A stretch of 64,000 bases of DNA from Corydoras sp. C115. Lineage: Eukaryota; Chordata; Actinopteri; Siluriformes; Callichthyidae. How positions within the stretch are numbered: position 1 is the first letter of the stretch; the number at the start of each line of letters is the position of its first letter. A program made the translations under genes and the position numbers. This document shows positions 11,561-21,900 of the stretch, piece after piece. A model generated the notes under the pieces. The model searched no databases. It had not been told where the DNA came from and saw only the letters and a program-made list of their open reading frames with translations. Location of the stretch: positions 310,001 to 374,000 of the forward strand of contig JAFMOC010000262.1 of assembly GCA_019802505.1 (NCBI GenBank), in the 5' to 3' direction.

Positions 11561-12432
11561 AGGTCTGTGGATGACGCAGTGAACATGGGATTACACCACA
11601 TCCTCCAGCATCTCGACCGTCCATGCACATATGCAAGAGTTCTGTTCTTGGACTTCAGCTCTGCCTTCAATACAATCATCCCCGGACATTTAAACTTCAA
11701 CCTGACCCACCTCAGTGTGCCAGCCTCCACCTACCAGTGGATTACAAACTTCCTCACTGGCAGAGAGCAGCAGGTGAGGCTGGGAAATATCATGTCAGAA
11801 ACCAGGACCATCAGCACAGGAGCTCCACAAGGCTGTGTTCTCCAGCAACCTGGAGCTGAAAACAGTGGAGATGAGTGTGGACTTCAGGAGAAACCCTCCA
11901 ACCCTTCCAGCACTCACCATCCTCAACAGTACTGTAACGGCTGTGGACTCGTACAAGTTCCTGGGCTCAATAATCTCAAAGGATTGAAATGGGACCAAAA
12001 CATCAGCACCATCATCAAGAGGGCTCAGCAGAGGCTGTACTTCCTGCATCAGCTACACCGCCACCACAGAATCTGTCCTCACCGCATCCATCACAGTGTG
12101 GGGCAGCTCAGCCACCAGACATGACACCCACAGACTGCAGCGCATCATCAGGTCTGCAGATTGAACCATCTGTGTGAAGTTACCCTCCCTACCGTACCTG
12201 CACATGGCCAGAACCAGGAAGCGGCCAAAAAGCATCATCCGTGATCCATCACACCCTGGACATCACCTGTTCCAGTATCTTCCCTCAGGCCGGCGGTTCA
12301 GCCTGTTGAGGATCAAGACCTACAGACTACAGAGAAGCTTCTCTCCACACGCCATCACTCTCATGAATATTAAAACACTACTACAAAATCTCAGCATGAA
12401 TGGCAATAGTATAAACAATATACATGTATAAA
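11561..12432 (+). mobile_element. Rex1-like LINE fragment, plus strand, internally deleted
   Basis: The plus strand encodes VDDAVNMGLHHILQHLD, FLDFSSAFNTI and STGAPQGCVL (11561-11850), then jumps to late RT (~11850-12120). Around 12180-12400 comes the C-terminal HPGHHLFQYLPSGRRF motif in another frame. The FADD catalytic motif falls in the deleted part, so this copy is dead. It shares motifs with the minus-strand copy on its left but is too different to be a simple inverted duplicate. The (A)-rich end lies near 12432. Confidence 0.7.
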
Positions 12433-12605
12433 CAAAATATAAACAAAGCCCGCCAGAAAAATGAATGGAGTCAATCTGCATCGGTGTCTCGATGTTGTGA
12501 TGCACCACGCGAGGACGAAATTTGAATGCCGACGATACAGCAGATGAAGATCCCGGACGAATAAACCTACGGGCCAAAAAAAGTTGGTCCAGGCAAATAG
12601 AAGTG

Positions 12606-13101
12606 TGTCAACGGGGTACAAAAGGACGCCGTAACACAACCAGGATCGTTGCAGACAGTTTATTAGGAAAACTCAAAAATGTTCTCCTGAGAGATAGTAA
12701 TGAAAATAACAAAACAAAACAGAAATCCAAAACCAGCGTAACCCGCGATACAGTCGATCGCAACACTGATTAACAATGCTGATTGTACAAACTGCATAGC
12801 CTGCGATGAAGTCGATCGCCGATGCAGTAAACCCTCCGGAGAGAAGAGCAATAAGCAGCAGATTAATCCTGAAACAAAAACACACATTGAAGCAGGTGAG
12901 CGGTACCCAAAACCCAAGGACAAAAACCGGAAGCCACGCTTATAAGGAAGAGAATCGTAAATAATCAATCATGAAAACAAGGAGCAGGTGACTAAAATTC
13001 AGGTGATTGACAGTGACTTGAGGTGCCAGGTCTAATTCCCTCACCAGAGTGCAACATAGAATGAGCAGTAGTGACATTACACAGAATGAGCAGTAGTGAC
13101 A
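12606..13101 (-). mobile_element. Gypsy-type LTR (3' LTR of a truncated element)
   Basis: Minus-strand LTR starting TGTCACTACTGC at 13101 and ending CCCGTTGACA at 12606. A polyadenylation signal (CTAATAAACTG) lies near 12660, close to the 3' end, and TTATAAG (~12940) is a TATA-like box. Next to its 5' edge, near 13070, the first ~24 bp are repeated (a second GCAGTAGTGACA). It directly follows a gypsy integrase tail at 13130-13290, so it is read as the 3' LTR. Confidence 0.65.
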
Positions 13102-13290
13102 CCCGTACCAGAGGGGGTAAGGGAGCCGAGAAGTCAGACCTATACCTACCTTGACGACGTGGACGACCCCTGCTATGAGGTACAGGCCTCTCAGGATAAG
13201 TGTTATGAAAATCAGTGATTAGATTAGGATCCAAAATATCGAAAACTACTCTCCTAGGAGCCAAAACCCTCCCAATCCACTTAATACTGA
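13102..13290 (-). pseudogene. Gypsy integrase C-terminal tail
   Basis: The minus-strand frame encodes DILDPNLITDFHNTYPERP followed by a basic RGRPRRQGRYR segment, the typical end of vertebrate Ty3/gypsy integrases. Everything upstream of residue VVF is absent, and the frame runs into the LTR at 13101. Confidence 0.7.
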
Positions 13291-13369
13291 ATAATGAAAC
13301 CGCGGCGACGTGAATCTAAATAGGAGGAAACTGAATATACCTCAGGAAACGATGAAACCTGGCCAACAG

Positions 13370-15058
13370 TCTTGTTTATGTTATTTAATTATAGCACTTA
13401 TTTACAACAATACATTGTCACAAAGCACCTTTACAGAATGAAAAGCCTTTAAACCCCCAAAGAGCAAGCCGAAGTGACAGTGGCAAGAAAAAACTCCCTT
13501 TTATGTTGTTATTTAAGGAAGAAACCTTGGGACCAAGACTCAGTGGGGAACTCATCCTCCTTGAGCGGCCAGGCAGCAACAACAGTGTAGGACAGCCATG
13601 TACAGATATTTAACAAATGGAAAAACTCTAACAACTGGAAAACTATATGTGAGTCCATTAAGGGGGTCCTGCAGGACCACCAGTCCAATTAATATTCAGG
13701 TTCCATCCAGTACTCGTCGGCAGAGCCATGGATGAAGATCTGACTACACCTCCAGGAAGCCAGTCACACCTCAAAAGAAACAGACAAGGAAGGCAGTTAG
13801 ACCTAATAATAAAGCACAGCATTTAATTAAGTAATTGATTGACACAGTGCAGCATGTGACTCCGGCATCACTGACTAGAGCAGCATAACTAAAAGAGGCA
13901 GATACTGCAGACTCTACATAGTTGAGATGGCGCCCCGGAACAGCATCATTTCAGCGCCACACCCCCCAATTAATGATGAGGTGGGTGAAGAGGTGAAACG
14001 CCAGCATACACTGATCGCAGATTACCACCCCAACACAGCCAAGCCTGAGATCTACATCTTTATCTACAGGGGATTATTAGTGATTCAGAATCACAAACAG
14101 TAACTGGAAGGCTATTCCAAAGTTGAGGAGCCTTGTGGGAGAACGCTCTTCTACCAACAGTGATTTTATTTATTCTAGGAGCTAAGAGTAAACCAGCACC
14201 TTGAGATCTGAGCTCACATGTTGGCTTGTACAATTGAATCAGTTCACTCAGATACTGTGGAGCCTGATTATGTAGAATTTTATGTTACTATTTTATGTTT
14301 ATGTTAATTTTGTACTCAATATGAAACTTAACTGGTAGCCAGTGCAAGTTTGATAACACAGGACAGATATGATCAAACTTTCTGGTTTTAGTTAAAACTC
14401 TAGCTGCAGCATTTTGCACAAGGTGTAATTTATGTAATGATTTATTAGAACATCCGGACAGAAGTCAATTACAATAATCTAGCCTTGTTGGTAATAAAAG
14501 CATGAATTAGTTTTTCTTCATCTTGGAGGGAGAGGATGTTTCGTAGCTTCAAAATGTTACGAAGGTGAAAAAATGCAATTCTAGTAATATTGCTAATGTG
14601 TTTGTAAGGGAGAGATCTGAATCAATAATGACACCGAGATTATTTACAGATGAACTGGGTCTAATTAAAGAGTTATCAAGGTTTAACATAGTGTTAGAAG
14701 CTTGGTTAATTTTGTCCTTGGGTCCAACTATTAGAAACTATCTTGGATGCAGTCCTCAAGCTTACTGACTGAACGAACATCATTTGGGTTAGCTGAAACA
14801 TATAACTGTGTATCATCTGCATATGAGTGGAAACTGATTTCATGTTTACGAATAATTGATACCAATGGAAGCATATATAACGCAAATAAGAGTGGACCCA
14901 GAACTGACCCTTGCGGAACACCATATTTAACTTTAACAAGATCAGAACATTGGTTGTTAACACAGATGAATTGATATTGATCTGTCAGTTAAGATTTAAA
15001 CGACTGGAGTACAGATCCTGCAATGCCCACAGTGTTTTCTAATCTATCAACTAAGATG
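13370..15058 (-). mobile_element. Decayed L2-like LINE (same family as 32815-37063)
   Basis: Minus-strand copy. The 3' UTR (13370-14060) shares long blocks with the copies at 5876 and 36350, for example aaagagcaagccgaagtgac and cctgcaggaccaccagtcc. ORF2 pieces follow from 14090 to 15058: the C-terminal block with the reverse of APRINK, the RT YADD region around 14820 and the GVPQGS region near 14920. Deletions and frameshifts are frequent. It is 5'-truncated at 15058, where it is fused to gypsy sequence. Confidence 0.85.
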
Positions 15059-15680
15059 TGTAAAAGTGAATCGAGAGGACCTGAAACAAAAGGTTTAAGA
15101 AGTGAGGTGTGGAAGACTGGATGCACTCGATACTGAGGTGGTAACTGGAGATGATACGAAACGGGGTTGACTTGTCTAAGAATAGTGAAAGGAGCTAAGA
15201 ATCGAGGAAATAATTTCAGAGTGCCAGAGCGACCATGGAAATCCCGAGAACTAAGCCAAACCCGGTCTCCGGGAGAATAAATGTGGGCCTTGTGACGGTC
15301 CACAAATGATTTATTACGTAGTAAAATGAATTGGTGAATTGGAGGGTTCTGGGTTCCATTCTGCAAACTGTGGCTGAAACACTAAAACACGTTGAAAAGG
15401 TGTCAAACCCATGGCTGAGTGAAGGAGGAAGATCTGGGCAATTTCCGCCAAAGGAAGAAAATCAGTGGCATTTTTAAAGGCAAAAATATGAAGGAACTTA
15501 CAAAGTTCTAGGTTAACTCTCTCACACTGGCTGTTGCTCTCAGGGTGGTAACCAGATGTTAAACTAACAACTTCTCAAAAAATGTCCTCCATTCAGCAGA
15601 TGAAAATTGAGGTCCTCGGTCAGAGAGAATAACCTCCAGTATACCAAATAGAAAAGCCAAAAAAAAAGCCTGTGAAAAGT
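15059..15680 (-). pseudogene. Gypsy integrase fragment, 5' part of a chimeric frame
   Basis: The minus strand carries the integrase core end (LTSGYHPESNSQCERVNLE, ~15520-15580). After a stretch with stops comes the C-terminal SH3/chromo-like region (FVDRHKAHIYSPGDRVWLSS, then YRVHPVFHTSLLKPF) ending at ~15060. The reading frame 14989-15366 then passes straight into L2 RT residues (ILVDRLENTVGIAGS), so that frame is a fusion artefact of the junction and not a gene. The N-terminal integrase and all other domains are missing. Confidence 0.75.
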
Positions 15681-16107
15681 GATCTATCTGTATGTTTTAA
15701 AGCTAATTTTTTATTTTGAAAACATTCTATTCTTGTCTCTGATCATTCATTTTATTTAATTAATTAATATTGCTTAAGTTCTCATACTTAACATACTTAA
15801 GTTCTCATTTTTAACAAGCTACGGCAGTGTGTTCTCTAATCAGACCCACGTGAGAATGTATCTCTGTGTCATCTGTGCCCACAGGTGATCAATCTGAGAT
15901 GGAAGAGCAGCAAAGGTGGGGGCCTGTGCAGAAGGGTATATGAAGATGGAGTCAGAAAAGTGAGGTCGGAGAACAGGTAGATCGTGCACGGGTTGTTGAC
16001 TGCGCTCTTCTCCCCAGATTTCTGTTGTATTAATAAATGTTATTTCTTCACTCAGAACTGTTGGTGTGATCTCCTTTTCAAACGAACGCGCGGTTAGATT
16101 TACCCAC
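15681..16107 (+). other. Unassigned; weak LTR-like features at the right
   Basis: 15681-15830 is AT-rich without features. 15830-16105 has, in order, a TATA-like GGGTATATGAAG (~15936), an AATAAA (~16030) and a GT-rich stretch, the order expected in an LTR U3-R-U5. I could not find matching termini or target duplications, so this is only a suspicion. Confidence 0.25.
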
Positions 16108-16151
16108 AGACCCTAATATAGGATAAAGCGGAAGATATTGATGGATGGATG
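16108..16151 (+). mobile_element. 3' end of a DANA-type SINE
   Basis: ACCCTAATATAGGATAAAGC followed by GGAAGATATTGATGGATGGATG is the final block and (GATG)n tail of the SINE family seen at 23794-24148. The rest of the element is missing. Confidence 0.65.
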
Positions 16152-16760
16152 TATTTGTAAAGCGCACATAGATTTTTTGATTTTAGATTTGTAAATGTCC
16201 TGTTGTCATTTAGAATAGGAAAGCTGTTCTGTTGTGTCAAAACTACATTTCCATATTCACATTGTATATAAGCCACTTAAAGACGGTGCGGAAATCAGCA
16301 CAAGTCTGTTTACTTTGCTCCAGGTTTTAAGACTCTGGACACTTTTGAAAAATATAAACCTATGAAAATAGTCATAAAATGTAAAGTGATTTTGGATATT
16401 CACAAGTCAGAACGAGTCTAATGCGGTAATCTTTAAAGCTGTAAGGATTTTATAACATAATTAAATATGTAACTATTCAAAATTCTTTTTATTGAAAATA
16501 TTTACATTACAGACAAACCTGTATATAATGATACTACAGATATTTACAAATAAACATAAATAAAGACAAAAGGCATAGGCTGCAATATTAACTAAAACAC
16601 CCCAGCCCTATATAAACACACATGCGTATACCAACATCGTTGAAGTAAGCATGTAAAATTAGTTTGCAAAAATATTATATAAAAAATAAAATAACTGTAT
16701 TAGCCTATCCCACCCAACCCTCAAAACAGCTGTAAATGTGAGTGGAAAAAAAAAGAAAAG

Positions 16761-16765
<5 letters not shown>
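16152..16765 (-). other. Non-coding; the right half is probably L1-type 3' sequence
   Basis: 16152-16480 shows no feature. From 16480 the + strand reads ttctttttattgaaaatatt, i.e. AATAAA on the minus strand, followed by A-rich DNA up to the TA repeat. With the L1 ORF1 remnant at 19120-19680 on the same strand, this may be the flank of an internally deleted L1. No frame supports it. Confidence 0.3.

Positions 16766-16832
<67 letters not shown>
16766..16832. repeat. (TA)n microsatellite, target of the LTR insertion
   Basis: About 33 TA dinucleotides preceded by CATACATACA. The repeat is interrupted exactly at 16833 by an LTR element and resumes as ATATATATAG at 18580. Confidence 0.95.
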
Positions 16833-16836
<4 letters not shown>

Positions 16837-18579
16837 AGGTTGGGAGGGTTGGGCCCCTCCTCCCTGCCTCCCGTGTTTCGGGTTTTGGCCTTCTAGGCTT
16901 CCGTAGGTAGGACCCATCACCTTGAGCGGGGGTTGGGTACCTACCTGATCACGAGCGACCTACTGACTGCATTTGAGGCATCCCGGCTGAGCATCCAGTA
17001 GGTCAGCATTGTACTGAGTGTACTGAACACACACGTTGGTGTAAGTACGCTCTATTACCACGTTCTGGGTTTTAGTGTGGTTGTTTTGTGCCTAGATCTC
17101 GCTCTGGGCTCTTCTTGCCCTGCATTCAGCGGCTTTTCCGCTGATTGCGTTATTTAGGTGTATTTCGGTGCTCGGCCCACTTAAAGTAGCCGATGCTGCA
17201 GCAAAGAAACGTGGCTAATGGCGGGGCTAACGCCAATGTAAATAGCCGAATGCTGCAGCTGAAAACCCACCACGCAGACGTGAGCTAGCGCTGAAGCTCC
17301 TTATGACTTCGCTCGAGGTTCTCCTCGCACGGTTTCTTGCGCTGCGTCCCGCGACGCTCAGGAGGTGGCTTCACCTCAACGCGTTTCTCCTCGTGTTGTC
17401 CCTCGAGGTCCTCCTCAACGCTTGTTTCCTTGCGGTTCCCCCCGCGATTCCCCTCGTGTTGCCCCTTGCAGCCCTCCGCGCGTCGCTTCCCGCGATTCCG
17501 CTCGCGGTTCTCCTCGCACGGTCCCTCGTACTGCGTCTCTCGACGCTCTGGTTGAGACTTATCCTCAATGCGTCTCTCCTCGTGTTGCTCCTCAAGGTCT
17601 TCCCCACGATTCCCCTCGCGTTGCTCCTCGCGCTGCCCCTCGCGTTGCCTCTCGCAGCCCTCTGCGTATCGCTTCCCGCGATTCCGCTCGCGATTCTCCT
17701 CGCGCGGCTGCTCGTGCTGCTTCTCGCGGCGCTCACGATGGCACTCTGCCTAGGACTCAACGCGATTCTTCTCGCGTTGCTCCATACACTGTTCCCCGCA
17801 TTTCACCTCGCGATGCGTTTGGCGCTTCTCCTCGCGATGCTCCGCATAGTACTCCGCAGGAACATGCCATCCCGGGGTCAGTGTAGTCTGCGGTCGAGGT
17901 TCGGACTCTGTCTCGGTAGACCAGGACCGTGTGTTGGGTAATGTGGACATGGTACTGGCTGCCCTCGAGCCCCTTGTTTTTTATGTCTCGCTTCTGCTTC
18001 CCCGGGTGCCTTTGCCCCCCGGTGGTTTTTGGGGGGGCGATATGTCAGGTTGGGAGGGTTGGGCCCCTCCTCCCTGCCTCCCGTGTTTCGGCCGTTCTAG
18101 GCTTCCGTAGGTAGGGCCCATCCCCTTGAGCGGGGGTTGGGTCCTACCTGATCACGTGCGACCTACTGACTGCATTTGAGGCATCCCGGCTGAGCAGCCA
18201 GTAGGTCAGCATTGTACTGAGTGTACTGAACACACACGTTGGTGTAGGTACGCTCTATTACCACGTTTGGGGTTTTAGTGTGGTTGTTTTGTGCCTAGAT
18301 CTCGCTCTGGGCTCTTCTCGCCCTGCATTCAGCGGCTTTTCCGCTGATTGCATTATTTAGGTGTATTTCGGTGCTCGGCACGCTTCGTCGGGTTCTCAGC
18401 GGCGTTCCCGCTGCATCGCTTTGGTTTTGTATTTCGGCTCTCGGCTACTTCAAGCGGCGTTCCTGCCGTATTAGCCATTAAAGGGTTTTGTGTTCGCTTA
18501 CCTGGTCTCCTGGCTCGATATCTCTACACCACACCGCGCTGCGCCGCCATTTTCCGGACAGCGCGCCCCGACTGTGACA
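16833..18579 (+). mobile_element. Short non-autonomous LTR element (gypsy-like), 1747 bp
   Basis: The 3' LTR at 18043-18579 (537 bp) starts TGTCAGGTTGGGAGGG and ends CGACTGTGACA. The same LTR starts at 16833 but matches only to ~17176, so the 5' LTR lacks its last ~200 bp. A G-run and GCGATA precede the 3' LTR as a polypurine tract. The flanks are ATATA on both sides (16828-16832, 18580-18584), consistent with a 5-bp duplication in the TA repeat. There is no protease, RT or integrase. The interior holds a leader with repeated GCTGCAGC motifs (17190-17290) and a GC-rich repetitive gag-like segment. Related elements are at 30509-31230 and 54778-58472. Confidence 0.85.
17303..17941 (+). CDS. Repetitive gag-region frame of the LTR element; probably not a functional protein
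   Basis: A 212-codon plus-strand frame rich in Leu/Ala/Arg, generated by a degenerate CTCGCG/CGATTCC-type repeat. A second plus-strand frame (17365-17886) and a minus-strand frame (17371-17760) are open over the same bases, as happens in GC-rich repeats without stops. The corresponding segment lies inside the gag-like frame of the related element at 56308-57453, with the same 'cgcgattctcctcgcg' flavour. I infer a decayed piece of the gag region. The hydrophobic appearance in this frame is a product of the repeat and should not be read as membrane segments. Confidence 0.3.
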   Translation: MTSLEVLLARFLALRPATLRRWLHLNAFLLVLSLEVLLNACFLAVPPAIPLVLPLAALRASLPAIPLAVLLARSLVLRLSTLWLRLILNASLLVLLLKVFPTIPLALLLALPLALPLAALCVSLPAIPLAILLARLLVLLLAALTMALCLGLNAILLALLHTLFPAFHLAMRLALLLAMLRIVLRRNMPSRGQCSLRSRFGLCLGRPGPCVG

Positions 18580-19119
18580 ATATATATAGTAAAAGGTCCC
18601 AGTACAGCCATATCCTTCATTAATAAATAGAACACATGGATGGGCAGAAAAGAAGAGGAAAAAAAGAAAGTAAAAAATTAAATAAAGTAAAAAAAAAAGG
18701 CAAAGGAAAAAAAATAGGAAAAAGACACACACATACACCCACACATATGCACACACACTCGTCACTACACATATCAGCCTTAAATCCCACCCTCCTATGG
18801 TCTACTAGGCTCAACGCCGAGGCCCTAAACAAAATATCTACCACATAATCTCCCGAGAAAAGAGAAATAAATAATTAAAAAGTTAAAGACACAAAAAGTA
18901 GAATAAGTTCCCCAAGACTTATCGTTAATGTAAAAATTTGTAATGATATGTCTACTGCAAGGTAGTATATTACAAAGAAATGTTCTCAACCTGAGGTAAT
19001 AAAGCAGTTATCAATTACTGCAACAAGAACTCACGAACAAATTAACTGGTGCAGTTTTCAGGCATTATGTTGTGAGCTGCCTGATTGTGCGGGCTTAAGG
19101 AAATCTTCCGCTTCAGCGA
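18580..19119 (-). other. Non-coding A-rich and (CA)-rich stretch, probably L1 inter-ORF sequence
   Basis: It contains an A-rich tract (18655-18720), an (ACACAC)-rich tract (18726-18760) and AT-rich DNA up to the ORF1 remnant. Its position, just downstream (minus sense) of ORF1, fits the spacer before L1 ORF2, but no ORF2 follows. Confidence 0.35.
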
Positions 19120-19680
19120 CCGAGTTCAATCTTTTTTTACCACCGTTTGGTGTAGAAATAAAGAGGCTGGCTGTAAATCAAAGCACCGGCTTGTGGCCAG
19201 CCTCATATAAACGATTAAGCACTTCTCTGTATTTGGCTCGTTGTTCGAGAACCTCCGGTGCGTAATCTTCATAAATAGCCACGGGATGGCCACGATACAC
19301 CAAGCTACTTCTCCTGGAGCGCGCCTCACGAATGATGCTTTCCTTGGTTTGGTAATCATGCAGTCTGACGATCACTGGCCGCGGTCTGTCCACCGGCTGC
19401 GGCCTGCTGGCCAGCGACCGGTGCGCTTGATCTATCTCCGGTGGTGAATTAAGGGGGTCACCGAAGACCTCCGATATGAACTCGGTGAAAAAGGTGGTGG
19501 GACACGTACCCTCTATAGACTCCGGTAAGCCAATAATACGGATATTATTACGCCTGCTACGAGACTCCAAATCATTTGTTTTGGCATACAGCTTCGCGTT
19601 GGTCTCCTTGACGCAAAGCACGTCTTACTCACTCGCCGCCATCTTCCCCCTGCCCCACAATCTCTAACTGTGATTTACCT
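19120..19680 (-). pseudogene. L1/Tx1-type LINE ORF1 protein remnant
   Basis: The minus-strand frame 19178-19621 encodes the RNA-binding core of an L1-type ORF1 protein (Transposase_22 family). It has a coiled-coil end, LESRSRRNNIRIIGLPE, then DQAHRSL, then DRPRPVIVRLHDYQTKE, then the C-terminal YEDYAPEVLEQRAKYREVL. This protein coats LINE RNA as a trimer. The N-terminal coiled coil is mostly missing and the frame breaks near 19620 and 19170. The same motifs occur in the two L1 copies at 59039-59924 and 63290-63960. ORF2 was not found nearby. Confidence 0.8.
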
Positions 19681-19750
19681 GCGAACATGATGCACAATTA
19701 AAGAGATTTAATAATTCAGTTAATAACATTAAACTTTGAGTTATTAAAAT

Positions 19751-20300
19751 TGTCAGAGCTCCCACGGCTCGCCCGTCTCCCCGCCTATCACGCACTTTTC
19801 CCATCTTATTAATTTCAGGTGGTTCGACCGTCTCCGGCTACTTCCTACACTATTTTAGGCGGCCGGATACGCTGCTTCCCCGGGAAGGATCTTTGTTCTT
19901 TCTCGTTGTCGGCACACGACTAACTGCAGTTTTTGTTGGTCACCTTGGTCTCTGTCTCTAACAGGTGCTCTGGACAATGCTTCCGCTTCCCGGGCCTGCG
20001 GCTACGATCCCGTCAGACGGCGTTCTTGCATTACGCGCTCCACCGATGGTGGTCGATTGATGTCACCCATTTCCCACACAACAGGAGGCGGATTACTCCA
20101 CACCTCCCGCCAGCACCTACATTACTTGCGTCCTATGACCCAGTTCCCACAGTCACGTGTACCAGCTGATCATCTTCCGGCTTTGTGAGTTTGTGGCATT
20201 CCAGTTCCCAAGTTCATGTTTTTTGTTGATCGCTTTTGTTTTTTTTTGTAAATAAAAATTCTCCACACGCCAACAGATCCACGAGCCAACAGCTCTATGT
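19751..20300 (+). mobile_element. Probable gypsy-like LTR, ends unresolved
   Basis: It starts TGTCAGAGCTCCC. After ~70 bp comes TTATTAATTTCAGGTGG, which resembles the ATTATTAGTTTCAGGTGC stretch in the solo LTR at 3460-4066. A GTAAATAAAAATTC polyadenylation-type signal lies near 20250. No CA terminus with a matching duplication could be fixed on the right, so the end is approximate. The 78-codon open frame inside is incidental. Confidence 0.45.
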
Positions 20301-20511
20301 TTAAATGTATTTTAAAACAATCTCCAAATAAAACCCATTCCTGTTAAGAAATCCTGTCTCCAGTGCTTGTTCATTCATCGCTCTTTGCAGATGTTTTTGT
20401 TGAGAAGAGTAGCTAGTTTAAAAAATGCTTGCTATATTAGGGATTAAATTAATCATTTTAAATTTACAGTGATCAAAACCTTAACCATTAATATTATTAG
20501 TAAAAATCATC
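20301..20511. other. Unassigned spacer
   Basis: AT-rich, no feature seen between the LTR-like segment and the piggyBac element. Confidence 0.5.
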
Positions 20512-20863
20512 TTAACCCTTTAATGTCCTCACCAAGAAAAAAGCAAAGGAAAAATTTTTTATTTCTTTTTTTTATATGTTTGGGGCATTAATAAAAACAA
20601 TTGGTGGGTTTTTTTAAAATAGACCCCCCAGTTTTCAAAATAGACACCTCTACCAAACGGTTGAGATGGCAGTCTATGGTAAAACTAAGAACAAGAACCA
20701 GAAATACAAAAAAAAAATTAAACGAAGGGCATGACATGTTAACTCTTTGTTTTTTTGACTTTTTAGAGAAGTGGGATGTGTCCAAGGTTGTCATATATTA
20801 TCTGGTTGTGAGAGCTTTGGGATTTAATGTTCCTTCTGAGACATATTTGTAGTAAAATCAGAA

Positions 20864-21237
20864 CATCCATCCATCCATCCCTTATCTTCCTCTTTATCCT
20901 ATATTAGGGTCACGGCGGAGGGGTGTTCCCTATGCCCATCCAGGGGAGAACGTTTCGGGCGCTGAGCAGATACACCCAGGACAGGGGGGCAATCTATCAC
21001 TGGGCACACACTCACTCACACAGACATACACACAAACACACTCTATATGGGGCAATTTGGAGAATTCAATTGACCTTGATCCATGTTTTTGGACTCTGGG
21101 AGGAAACTGCAGAACCTGGAAGAAACCCACGTGGACACAGGGACAACATGGAAACTCCACCCAGATTGGGATTTGAACCAGGAATCCCTAGCGCTGAAAG
21201 GAGAACATGCTAAACCACTAAGCCACTGTGTCACCCC
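20864..21237 (-). mobile_element. tRNA-derived SINE inserted in the piggyBac element
   Basis: Near full-length minus-strand copy with a (CATC)n tail at 20864-20881 and a degenerate tRNA head at ~21190-21237. A perfect 10-bp target-site duplication AAAATCAGAA flanks it (20854-20863, 21238-21247). The insertion therefore postdates the piggyBac element. Confidence 0.85.
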
Positions 21238-21413
21238 AAAATCAGAAAATTTTAACAATAATAATAATAAAACATTAACAAATAGTAACAACAACAATAA
21301 AAAGCAATAATAAAGTGCAATAACATGTTAACTTTGTTAACTTTTGTGCCTTTTTTGAAATACTCTTGTGTGATGTACAACAGCACTAATGGTTTTTCAG
21401 CGTTGGATCCAGT

Positions 21414-21900
21414 TTATTTCTTGTGGTATGCTATGAAGCATTGCTGGTTTGCATTAAGACATTGCATTAGCTTTGCCAAATGCTCTTCAATATCTTGTGG
21501 ACTAGTTTTGATTGGTTCCCTTATCTCTTGAGCAGAATACAGATTTGTCTGTTGTGCAATATGTTCAATCATATTGTCAGTGAAGAGTGTTTTGAAGTAC
21601 TGGAATGGTGTATTCACAGCATCAGAGGGCTCAAATCTTGAATTATGAACCTGGAATGTCCCAATGTCTTCATGTTTCTAGATTTCCTCCCTGCCTTTGT
21701 TTAGGCCTATGGGTGAAGTAGGGTTACATGTGTCCTCTGGCTCCTGTAGGGAAATTGTTTTCAGGGAGTTTTTCCTCTTTCATCTTTTTCTTACGGGGTG
21801 GTGGTTTAGAAGATAAACTTGTTGAGACTATGTCCTCATCATCGATTGACTCAAAAGATGTTTCTCCAGAATCTACTGTTTGGATGGGCTAAAAAAACAG
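21414..21900 (-). pseudogene. piggyBac transposase N-terminal remnant (PGBD-like)
   Basis: The minus-strand frame 21414-21617 reads TPFQYFKTLFTDNMIEHIAQ followed by TNLYSAQ and DIEEHLA, the conserved start of the DDE_Tnp_1_7 domain of piggyBac transposases. Upstream (about 21750-21900) another frame carries an acidic/serine-rich stretch followed by a basic PPPRKKK run, the usual N-terminal region. The catalytic aspartates further downstream cannot be found, and frames change at ~21640 and ~21400. This is therefore a broken gene that still identifies the element. Confidence 0.7.

Noticed and set aside
17303..17941. Leu/Ala-rich frame as a multi-pass membrane protein
   Set aside because: It is inside an LTR element, generated by a CTCGCG-type repeat, and other frames over the same bases are equally open.
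18478..18848. Hydrophobic 95/74-codon minus frames near 18.5-18.8 kb as small membrane proteins
   Set aside because: They read A-rich and CA-rich simple sequence in antisense (F/L/V-rich by composition) and overlap an LTR end.
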